46,771 bases of DNA from the NCBI GenBank assembly GCA_031550605.1, contig JAVBOK010000033.1:1-46771 (forward strand). The letters are read 5' to 3'. The notes under the pieces are model-generated. The model ran no database searches, was not told the DNA's origin, and saw only the letters and a list, made by a program, of their open reading frames with translations. Positions 38,930-45,905 of this stretch are shown piece after piece. The position numbers and the translations under genes are program-made. The DNA is from FLUQ01 sp031550605 (lineage in GTDB: Bacteria > Desulfobacterota > Desulfovibrionia > Desulfovibrionales > Desulfovibrionaceae). Within the stretch, counting starts at the first letter, position 1; every line of letters starts with the position of its first letter.

Positions 38930-41368
38930 TCAGCCGCCCAGGCCGTTCAGAACCACCAGGAACTGGTAATTCTGCTCTCCGGTGTCCGAACTCATTCTGG
39001 CGATCAACTGGAAACACTGGTGGGTGTAGATGAAGTCCAGCGTACGCTCCACGTCGTCGTTGTTCTCGTAATCGCGGCTGTAGGCGAAGCGCAGGGACAG
39101 CGGACCGAAAAGATTGAGCGTGCCCTGCAGGTCCAGGGTCTTGATATCCTGATCCCGCTTGCGGGTGTATTCGTCAAGCGCCTTGCGGTAGCCGAGGCCC
39201 GTGTAGAACGTGCCCCAGGCGGGATAGTTCAGGGAAATGCCGTGCTCGTGCCGGGTGAACAGGTTCATGTACGGCGACCAGTAGCTGCGCGAAAGCAGGG
39301 AAACATACTCGTCAAGCCCGATCTGCACTTCGGTCCTCACATCGGAGAAAGGCCGGCGCGCATACCGGTCGCGTTCGTCGTCGCGGGTGGCCTCGCGGAT
39401 ATCGTAGCCCTGCTCCAGGGTCAGGCGGATCAGGTCCAGATAATCGGTCGCAACCGCCGGCTGCGGGGCTTCCCCCGGTTTGGCCGCTTTCTGGGCCACC
39501 ACCCGTTCCCGCTTGCGGGTGATGATATTGGTCACGGAATAGGTCAGTTCATTGGTCGCCCGGATGCGGTCTTCGCCGTCGTATTTCGGGTTGCGGCTCT
39601 GGTCCACCAGAGGGATGTTGGCATAGCCCACTCTGGGTTGCACCGCGTGGCGCACGGCCGTCCAGCGGCTTTTCCCGATGGTGCCGTTGTTCGCCGCCAG
39701 GGGCGCCGCGCTCAGGGGAAACACCCGCGCCACTTCCGTTGACCCCATGACCTGGTATTCCGGCACCGTTTGCGAATCGCCGTTCTGCAAGGGCTCGCTG
39801 CGGTTTTCCTTGTCCACCTTGTCCGTGGCGTACAGAGCCTGGCGCACGCCGGCGGTTGCGATCACCGAACCGTAGCGGCCGTTCACGGGCAGCGTCAGTT
39901 GGGGGGTGACCGTGTATCTGGCCCCGCGCGTGCCGTTGCGGCGGTACATGTACCCCGCTTCCGTGCTGGCGGCTATTTCCAGAGGCAGGCCTTCAATCAG
40001 CCCGCCCTTGTGCAGGTACGCGCTGGCCTGGGGCAGGCGCTGCACCGTGGGGTCGGAAGTCAGGCCCTTGTTGCCGTGCCCCAGAGTCTGGTCCTGCGTG
40101 TATGCGGCACCGAAGGCGACGGATACGCGTTGCCAGTCGCGGAACAACAGCAGACCGCTTTCGCGGGTCTGGTCCCGTTCGCGGATGTCGCGGCGGAACA
40201 GGTTGAACATCTGTTCCCGGCTGCGGTTGAAGCCGGAATAGCCGCTTTTGAATTCATGCAGAAAGTTCTGGTCGGACACAAAGTCGATGTTGGCCCGGAA
40301 CTTCCATTTGGGGTCGCCCAGCAGGGGCGTGTCGTACATGCCCCGCACCCAGTACCGCTGGTCGTTGGTCCGGATCAGGCCGTCGCTGGAGTTGGTCTCA
40401 TCCTCACTGTCCTTGAGAACGCGCTGGCTGTCGGACAGCCAGTCCAAACGCAGCCAGAGCCCTTCATGGGCGGAAGGGCGCGAACGGTACTGCACGCCCT
40501 GCATCAGACCGTGCTTTTCCATGACGTATTCGTTGAGCAGCAGGTCCCGGCTCTGGTCTATGGCCCAGAAATACGGCTGGTTGTAATAGACGCCGCGCTC
40601 GCTGCTGCGCCCGAATTCCGGGGGCAGAAAGCCGGACTGGCGGTCCTTTTTGGCCGGCATCAGCAGCCAGGGACTGTACATCACCGGGGTGTCGGCGACC
40701 TGAAAACGCGAACGCCAGAGCTGCGCGTACCCGTCCAGTTCGACCACGGCTTCGTCCGCCAGCAGCGACCAGGCGGGCACGTCGCCGTCGCAGGCGGTTA
40801 TCTTGGCCTGCTTGAACGTGTAGACGTCGCCCCAATGCTTGTCCACGCGGTCGCCCGAGAAATAAATGTGGGGGCCGTCCATGAAGACTTCCCCCTTTTT
40901 CAGCCAGCCCACGCGGCTGCTCAGATCGAATTCCGCCTCTTCCGCCTTCATCTGGTCTTTCCCCATCAGGGCGGAAACGTGTCCCTTCAGGAACACCCAT
41001 TTCGTCGTGCTGTAATAGCGGGCGTAATCGGCTTTCAGGTATTCCCCGCCGCGCCGCAGCACGACGTTGCCGTACGCTTCCATAATTTCGCTGTCGTTCC
41101 GCGAACTGACCTTGTCCGCCGACAGGGTCCAGGTCACGGATTTGTCGTCTTCCGCCTTCATGGTCAAGGCGCCGCCCGCCTGCGCGTCCGCGGAAGGTTC
41201 GGCGGCCGCGGCGTTCCGCGCGGGAGGCGCCGTCGCCGATTGGGCTTTCGGGCCCCGCGCCTGAGCCGGGACCGGAGTCCAGACGGCACAGGCCGTCAGA
41301 CAGAAGAGGGCCATTGCAAAAAGAAATCCGGTCCGGGACGAAAACGGCCGGCACGCCGCACAACTCAT
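38930..41368 (-). CDS. lptD: LPS-assembly outer-membrane protein LptD
   Basis: An 812-residue outer-membrane beta barrel that inserts lipopolysaccharide. The ATG at 41366-41368 is chosen because a signal peptide starts there; a longer frame adds 53 residues of unrelated sequence. The signal runs to about residue 35 (PAQA-RG) but contains LTAC, a perfect lipobox at residues 24-27, which is odd because LptD is not normally lipidated. The LptA/OstA-like N-terminal jellyroll (LSADKVSSRNDSEIMEAYGNV... EEAEFDLSSRVGWLKKG) is followed by the barrel with the LptD motif SPWLLMPAKKDRQSGFLPP. It is divergent from alr and would pair with LptE and the LptBFG exporter, not in the window. Confidence 0.93.
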   Translation of the reverse strand: MSCAACRPFSSRTGFLFAMALFCLTACAVWTPVPAQARGPKAQSATAPPARNAAAAEPSADAQAGGALTMKAEDDKSVTWTLSADKVSSRNDSEIMEAYGNVVLRRGGEYLKADYARYYSTTKWVFLKGHVSALMGKDQMKAEEAEFDLSSRVGWLKKGEVFMDGPHIYFSGDRVDKHWGDVYTFKQAKITACDGDVPAWSLLADEAVVELDGYAQLWRSRFQVADTPVMYSPWLLMPAKKDRQSGFLPPEFGRSSERGVYYNQPYFWAIDQSRDLLLNEYVMEKHGLMQGVQYRSRPSAHEGLWLRLDWLSDSQRVLKDSEDETNSSDGLIRTNDQRYWVRGMYDTPLLGDPKWKFRANIDFVSDQNFLHEFKSGYSGFNRSREQMFNLFRRDIRERDQTRESGLLLFRDWQRVSVAFGAAYTQDQTLGHGNKGLTSDPTVQRLPQASAYLHKGGLIEGLPLEIAASTEAGYMYRRNGTRGARYTVTPQLTLPVNGRYGSVIATAGVRQALYATDKVDKENRSEPLQNGDSQTVPEYQVMGSTEVARVFPLSAAPLAANNGTIGKSRWTAVRHAVQPRVGYANIPLVDQSRNPKYDGEDRIRATNELTYSVTNIITRKRERVVAQKAAKPGEAPQPAVATDYLDLIRLTLEQGYDIREATRDDERDRYARRPFSDVRTEVQIGLDEYVSLLSRSYWSPYMNLFTRHEHGISLNYPAWGTFYTGLGYRKALDEYTRKRDQDIKTLDLQGTLNLFGPLSLRFAYSRDYENNDDVERTLDFIYTHQCFQLIARMSSDTGEQNYQFLVVLNGLGG

Positions 41369-41437
41369 GTCAGCCCCGATTACAGGTTGAATGTGCTTAA
41401 AAGACAGCGTAAGGACACTTATTCGGGAGTACATACC

Positions 41438-42643
41438 ATGCCTCACGCCGAAGAGCAAAGACTTTCCCATTCCGGACTGCCCCTTGCCGGCATCCGCCTG
41501 GACCTCCTGCGCGCCAACTGGCGGCATCTACGCGGCCTGGCGGGCGACGCGGCGGCGGATTCCTGGCCCGCCCTGATGCCGGTCATCAAGGCCGACGCCT
41601 ACGGGCACGGCCTTGTGCCCACGGCCCGGACCCTGCTGGAAGACGGCGCCCGCGCCCTGGCGGTCGGGTCCGTGGCGGAGGCCGTTTTTCTGCGCCGCGG
41701 CCTGGCCGGAAAAGCGGGGGAAAACGCGCGCATCGTTCCCCTGCTCGGCCTGCGGACAGCCGAAGAGGCCCGCGACATCACCGCCCATGCCCTGACGCCC
41801 TTTGTCCACAGCCCGGCCCAGCTTGACCTGCTTGCCGCCGCGCTCGGGAACCGGGCGGCCGGCGCGGAGCGGCTGCCCGTGGTCATAAAAATAGATACCG
41901 GCATGTCCCGGCTGGGGTTTTCCGCGGACGAACCCGCCGCCCTTGTCGCGCGGCTGCGCGCGCATCCGGAACTGCGGCCGTCCCTGCTGGCCACCCATCT
42001 GGCGGCGGCGGACGATCCGGCGGCCCTGGGCAGCGCGCAAGAGCAGATACGGCGTTTCCGGGCGGTATTCGAAGCGCTGCGCGCCGTCTGGCCCGACATC
42101 GCCCCGTCTTTTGCCAATTCCCCCGGCACCCTGGCGGAGCGGGAACTGGCCCACGGATTTCCCTTCCACGTCCGGCGGCCGGGTTTCGCCCTTTACGGCG
42201 GCAACCCTTTCGCCGGAACGTCCCTGGCACATCTGGGCGCGGCTCTGCGGCCGGCCATGGAGGTCACCGCGCCGGTGCTCTCCGTGCACGATCTGGCCCG
42301 GGGGGCAACCGTCAGCTACGGCCGCACCTTCACCGCGCCCCGGCCCATGCGCGTGGCGGTCATCGGCGCGGGATACGCCGACGGATACAGCCGGGGCCTT
42401 TCCGGCAAAGGCTTCGTCTGCCTGCACGGGGTCCGCTGCCCCATTCGCGGGCGGGTCTGCATGCAGATGCATATCGTGGACGTCAGCCATCTGCCCGGCC
42501 TGAGCGCCGGCGAGGACGCCCATCTGCTGGGCGGCGAAGGGGCCGGCGCGATCAGCCCGGACGATCTGGCGGCCGCCTGGGGCACCATTCCGTACGAGGT
42601 GTTCTGTCTGCTGGGCAAAAACCGCAGGGTGTTTTACGCCTAG
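41438..42643 (+). CDS. alr: alanine racemase
   Basis: A 401-residue cytoplasmic PLP enzyme that makes D-alanine for peptidoglycan. The ATG follows CGGGAG. Lys51 in VIKADAYGHG holds the cofactor, RRPGFALYGG is the PLP-binding stretch and Tyr294 in TVSYGRTF is the second catalytic base. A slightly unusual sequence, CMQMHIVDV (341-349), replaces the common CMDQ-type segment near the substrate. The last codons are GCC TAG, where TAG at 42641-42643 is also the first bases of a 177-bp hairpin element, so the element supplies the stop. Length is normal, so the protein is not truncated. It is divergent from lptD. Confidence 0.95.
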   Translation: MPHAEEQRLSHSGLPLAGIRLDLLRANWRHLRGLAGDAAADSWPALMPVIKADAYGHGLVPTARTLLEDGARALAVGSVAEAVFLRRGLAGKAGENARIVPLLGLRTAEEARDITAHALTPFVHSPAQLDLLAAALGNRAAGAERLPVVIKIDTGMSRLGFSADEPAALVARLRAHPELRPSLLATHLAAADDPAALGSAQEQIRRFRAVFEALRAVWPDIAPSFANSPGTLAERELAHGFPFHVRRPGFALYGGNPFAGTSLAHLGAALRPAMEVTAPVLSVHDLARGATVSYGRTFTAPRPMRVAVIGAGYADGYSRGLSGKGFVCLHGVRCPIRGRVCMQMHIVDVSHLPGLSAGEDAHLLGGEGAGAISPDDLAAAWGTIPYEVFCLLGKNRRVFYA

Positions 42644-42816
42644 TGTGATGTTCACGAAATAGCTGTAGCTATTTCGTGAAAGATCGTTCGCCGAAAACCG
42701 TGGTTTTCGGCTCACGCACGCCGCCTTCGGCGGCGCGCCGGGCTGGAGCCCGGCGCTCCCAGTGTCGCTTGGGTCAGGTAAAATACATCAAATTTATTTC
42801 GTGAACGCGACACTAG
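42640..42816. mobile_element. 177-bp MITE-like element with terminal inverted repeats and CTAG ends
   Basis: The ends CTAGTGT and ACACTAG continue inwards as inverted repeats for 22 bp with only three mismatches (positions 8-10); both contain GTTCACGAAATA. The TA at 42641-42642 and at 42814-42815 could be the TA target duplication typical of IS630/Tc1-mariner-type elements. Inside are four further perfect or near-perfect hairpins: TTCACGAAATAGC/GCTATTTCGTGAA, GCCGAAAACC/GGTTTTCGGC, GCCGCC/GGCGGC and GCGCCGGGC/GCCCGGCGC. There is no transposase, so it would be a non-autonomous miniature element or a chromosomal hairpin array. The left end lies on the alr stop codon. No second copy is visible in this window. 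Confidence 0.75.
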
Positions 42817-42827
42817 CGTCCATTCCG

Positions 42828-42852
42828 CTCCTCGTTTTGCGGGGAGTGTTTG
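42828..42852 (+). terminator. probable alr terminator, displaced by the MITE-like element
   Basis: A 7-bp stem CTCCTCG/CGGGGAG (one G-U pair) at 42828-42834 and 42840-42846 with loop TTTTG, followed by TGTTTG. It lies 12 bp past the element and could be the original alr terminator. Confidence 0.45.
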
Positions 42853-43076
42853 CAAGGAACGGTACCCGGAAGGCGCGCTGTCAAAAGCGCAGATCAATCC
42901 TTCCGAAGAGCCGGGACTGACAAAACCGGCCGCCGCTCCCGGCAGGAACACGCCGTTGCCTTCCGGGCGTTTTTTGTCCATGGCGATGGCGGAAAGCCCG
43001 GCAGCCGGCAGCCGCGCGAATGCGGAACCCGCCGGCAAAGCCCGGCCCGGTTCCGGGCTTTGCCGGCTTCCCCCCA
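42853..43076. other. intergenic region upstream of rpsF with a 15-bp hairpin
   Basis: About 220 bp without a gene. At 43031-43067 a perfect 15-bp stem GCCGGCAAAGCCCGG and its complement surround a 7-base loop. It ends 10 bp before the rpsF -35 box and has no T run, so it may insulate the ribosomal operon from transcription coming from alr. Confidence 0.6.
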
Positions 43077-43105
43077 TTGACAGCACCCGGCGCGCCATAT
43101 ATAGC
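43077..43105 (+). promoter_or_regulatory. sigma-70 promoter of rpsF-rpsR-rplI-dnaB
   Basis: TTGACA (43077-43082), 17 bp, then TATAGC (43100-43105). The rpsF start codon is 61 bases downstream. Confidence 0.8.
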
Positions 43106-43165
43106 TTTCGATTCCACCTTGCTCTTCCGCCGTGCGGAAGGGCCATACGCCCACAAGGAGAGGAT

Positions 43166-43489
43166 ATGAGAAAGTTTGAAACCCTGCTGCTCCTGTCACC
43201 GGAGCTGCCCGCCGACGGCCGCGAAGCGCTGATCGCTTCCTTTGTCGCCGTCATCGAGCGGGAAAAAGGATCGATGCTGGCCACAGACCACTGGGGCATG
43301 CGCGATCTGGCCTATCCCGTGCGCAAACAGATGCGCGGCTATTACGTGCGGCTGGAATACGCCGGCCCCGGCGCCCTGATCGCGGAACTGGAACGCAATA
43401 TCCGCAACGCCGAAGGCATTTTCAAGTTCACCACCGTCAAACTGGCGGACTCCGTGAGCGCGGCGAAACCCGCAGAGGAGGCGGCATAA
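43166..43489 (+). CDS. rpsF: 30S ribosomal protein S6
   Basis: A 107-residue ribosomal protein that binds 16S rRNA with S18. The ATG at 43166 follows AAGGAG. The sequence RKFETLLLLSPEL at the start, then GMRDLAYPVRKQMRGYYVRLEYAGPG and the NIRNAEGIFKFTTVKL stretch, is the S6 fold. The C-terminus (SVSAAKPAEEAA) is a short Ala-rich tail. It is the first gene of the operon with rpsR one base after its stop. The region ahead holds a promoter and no other gene. Confidence 0.97.
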   Translation: MRKFETLLLLSPELPADGREALIASFVAVIEREKGSMLATDHWGMRDLAYPVRKQMRGYYVRLEYAGPGALIAELERNIRNAEGIFKFTTVKLADSVSAAKPAEEAA

Positions 43490-43490
43490 C

Positions 43491-43754
43491 ATGGCTTTTA
43501 AAAAGAAATTCACCCCGCGCCGCAAATTCTGCCGTTTCTGCGCGGACAAGGAACTGCCGCTGGATTACAAACGCGTGGACATCCTGCGCGACTTCATCAC
43601 GGAACGCGGAAAAATCATCGCCCGCCGCATCACCGGGACCTGCGCCTTCCATCAGCGCGGCCTGACGTTGCAGATCAAACGGGCCCGCCAGATGGCGCTG
43701 ATGATCTACACTGCGGCGCACGCTTGTGACGTCAAAAAGAAAAGCGTGCTGTAG
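43491..43754 (+). CDS. rpsR: 30S ribosomal protein S18
   Basis: An 87-residue ribosomal protein that pairs with S6 on the platform of the small subunit. It begins MAFKKKFTPRRKFCRFCADK, with the CRFC pair found in zinc-containing versions of S18. The DYKRVDILRDFITERGKIIARRITGTCAFHQRGL block is the family core. The ATG lies one base after the rpsF stop, with GAGGAGG upstream in rpsF, so the two are coupled. Confidence 0.97.
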   Translation: MAFKKKFTPRRKFCRFCADKELPLDYKRVDILRDFITERGKIIARRITGTCAFHQRGLTLQIKRARQMALMIYTAAHACDVKKKSVL

Positions 43755-43763
43755 GAGGGGGCC

Positions 43764-44267
43764 ATGCAAGTAATTCTCAGAGCGGATGTTGAAAACCTGG
43801 GCCGCCTGGGCGACGTGGTGAAGGTAAAGCCCGGCTACGGCCGCAACTACCTTCTGCCGCAAGGCCTGGCCATGCCCGCCACCGAAGCCAGCAAAAAAGT
43901 CTTCGAACTGGAACGCAAAAAGCTGCAGGCCAAGATGGACGCGCTGCGCACGGCCGCCGGCGACCTGTCCGCCCGCATCGCCAGGGTCGAACTGCTTATC
44001 CCCATGCGCGTCGGCGAAAACGACAAGCTGTACGGCTCCGTCACTGCGGCCCTGATCGCTCAGGCCCTTGAGGAAAAAGGCGTCGAAATCGACCGCCGCC
44101 GCATCCTCCTGGACGCGCCCATCAGAACCCTGGGCCAGTTCCCCGTCCGTGCGCGACTGCATGCCGACGTCGTGGCGGAATTCACTGTTTCCGTGGTTCC
44201 CGAGGAGCGCCACCATGGCGACGAACCCGCCCAGACCGAACCCGGCCCCGAACCCGCTGCCGAATGA
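43764..44267 (+). CDS. rplI: 50S ribosomal protein L9
   Basis: A 167-residue ribosomal protein. The N-terminal L9 domain is MQVILRADVENLGRLGDVVKVKPGYGRNYLLPQGLA, followed by the long connecting helix (KKVFELERKKLQAKMDALR) and the C-terminal domain (LYGSVTAALIAQALEEKGVEIDRRRILLDAPIRTLGQFPV). The last 25 residues are an acidic/Pro tail not typical of L9, and their coding sequence overlaps dnaB by 53 bp in another frame. It starts 10 bp after rpsR. Confidence 0.95.
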   Translation: MQVILRADVENLGRLGDVVKVKPGYGRNYLLPQGLAMPATEASKKVFELERKKLQAKMDALRTAAGDLSARIARVELLIPMRVGENDKLYGSVTAALIAQALEEKGVEIDRRRILLDAPIRTLGQFPVRARLHADVVAEFTVSVVPEERHHGDEPAQTEPGPEPAAE

Positions 44268-45696
44268 CGCGGATGCCGCCCCTTCCGCAACCGGAAGGGG
44301 CGCATCCCGCAGAGAGCGTAGCGGCGGCGGAGATTCCCGCGCCGCCGCCGACATTCTGCGCCATGTCCCCCCCCACAGCGTTGAGGCCGAACAAGCCGTG
44401 CTGGGGGGGGTCCTTATTCAGTCCGACGCGTTGAACAGCCTGATCGGTTCCCTGGCCGCCGACGACTTTTATCTGCCCGCGCACAAGTTCATCTATGCCG
44501 CGTTTCTGGACCTGACGGCGGCCAACGCCCCGGTGGACCTGGCCACCGTGGCCGCGCACCTGAAAAGCCGCTCGCAGCTTGAAGGAGCCGGCGGCGCGGC
44601 CTACCTCGCGGAGCTTGCGCAATCGGCCATTTCCACGGCCAACATCGAATATTTCGCGAACATGGTGCGCGACAAGTCGCTGGCCCGTTCGCTGATCGGT
44701 TCCTGCACGGACATCATCGGCCGCTGCTTTGACCCCTCCCTGGCGGTGAACGAACTGCTTGACGAATCGGAGCAGGCCGTTTTCGCCATCGCCAACCGCA
44801 CATCCGGCAAAACGGTCAAAAGCGCCAAAGAATTGGCTACCAGCGTTTTCGAAAATCTCACCACGCGCATGAACCGCAACGAGATGGTCACCGGCGTGCC
44901 CACGCGCTACGCGCAGCTTGATTCGATGACCGCCGGCCTGCAGCGGTCGGATCTGATCATCGTCGCGGCCCGGCCGGCCATGGGCAAGACCGCCTTCGTG
45001 CTGAACCTGGCCATGCGCGCGGCCGTCCACGGCGGCGTTCCCGTGGTGGTCTATTCCCTGGAAATGTCCATGGAGCAGCTCATGCAGCGCATGCTCTGCG
45101 CCTGGGGCAAGGTGGACCTTTCGAAACTGCGCAAGAACTTTCTGCAGGACAGCGACTGGCAGAGCCTGCACAACGCCGCGGGGGTGCTGTCCGACGCGCC
45201 CATCTTCATCGACGACACGCCGGCCCTGTCCCCCCTTGAACTGCGCGCCCGCACCCGCCGCCTCAAAGCCGAACACAAGATCGGCATGGTGGTCGTGGAC
45301 TACCTGCAGCTGATGCGTTCCTCCCGCCGGGTGGATTCGCGCGAACTGGAAATATCCGAAATATCCCGCAGCCTCAAAGCCCTGGCCAAAGAACTGGACG
45401 TGCCGGTCGTGGCCCTGTCCCAGCTCAACCGCAAGGTGGAAGAACGCAAGGACAAGCGCCCCCTGCTTTCGGACCTGCGCGAATCGGGGGCCATTGAACA
45501 GGACGCGGATGTCATCATGTTCATTTATCGCGAGGCCGCCTACCTGCCCCAGGGGGTCGAACGCGCCGCCATGGACCCGGCGGAAATCATCATCGGCAAA
45601 CAGCGCAACGGCCCGGTGGGCACCGTGACGCTGATGTATCATCCCGCGTACACGGCTTTTGAAGATATCGCCCCCTACACCCCCGCCGGACTCTGA
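44215..45696 (+). CDS. dnaB: replicative DNA helicase DnaB
   Basis: A 493-residue hexameric helicase that unwinds DNA at the replication fork. The ATG at 44215 follows GAGGAG and lies inside rplI. Residues 1-45 are a Pro/Ser/Gly-rich leader, then the DnaB N-terminal domain (PHSVEAEQAVLGGVL), a linker and the RecA-type motor with Walker A AARPAMGKT, GIVVVDYLQLM-type Walker B (MVVVDYLQLM), LSQLNRKVEERKDKRPLLSDLRESG and the final IIIGKQRNGPVGTV. Two 8-base homopolymer runs, C8 near 44377 and G8 near 44403, lie in the early coding sequence. It follows rpsF-rpsR-rplI in the common bacterial order. Confidence 0.96.
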   Translation: MATNPPRPNPAPNPLPNDADAAPSATGRGASRRERSGGGDSRAAADILRHVPPHSVEAEQAVLGGVLIQSDALNSLIGSLAADDFYLPAHKFIYAAFLDLTAANAPVDLATVAAHLKSRSQLEGAGGAAYLAELAQSAISTANIEYFANMVRDKSLARSLIGSCTDIIGRCFDPSLAVNELLDESEQAVFAIANRTSGKTVKSAKELATSVFENLTTRMNRNEMVTGVPTRYAQLDSMTAGLQRSDLIIVAARPAMGKTAFVLNLAMRAAVHGGVPVVVYSLEMSMEQLMQRMLCAWGKVDLSKLRKNFLQDSDWQSLHNAAGVLSDAPIFIDDTPALSPLELRARTRRLKAEHKIGMVVVDYLQLMRSSRRVDSRELEISEISRSLKALAKELDVPVVALSQLNRKVEERKDKRPLLSDLRESGAIEQDADVIMFIYREAAYLPQGVERAAMDPAEIIIGKQRNGPVGTVTLMYHPAYTAFEDIAPYTPAGL

Positions 45697-45808
45697 TACC
45701 CATACCGGGTACTTCTTGAGCCTTTATTTTCCCAACCCCGGGCTCTGCCGCCCACACTTTGGGGCATCATTCCCCCGGACGGAATTCGGGGCGGCGCGGG
45801 GCGGCCGC

Positions 45809-45840
45809 ACCCGCCCGCCCTTTCCTGCGGGTTATTTTTA
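45809..45840 (+). terminator. candidate terminator after dnaB
   Basis: A 6-bp stem ACCCGC/GCGGGT (45809-45814 with 45827-45832) with a 12-base loop is followed by TATTTTTATTT. The T-rich tail is good, the stem short. No gene lies in 45697-45905. Confidence 0.55.
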
Positions 45841-45845
45841 TTTAA

Positions 45846-45874
45846 TTGACAATATCACTGGAGTAAGGTCTATC
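45846..45874 (+). promoter_or_regulatory. candidate promoter of the tandem-PAS gene
   Basis: TTGACA (45846-45851), 17 bp, then TCTATC (45869-45874). The start codon is 32 bases downstream. Confidence 0.6.
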
Positions 45875-45905
45875 TTCCAGCCATAAACCAGGCTTGGAGA
45901 ATCGC

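Noticed and set aside
42712..43299. A minus-strand frame across the MITE-like element and the rpsF leader
   Set aside because: It runs through hairpins and the known rpsF promoter and shows no conserved domain or ribosome site.
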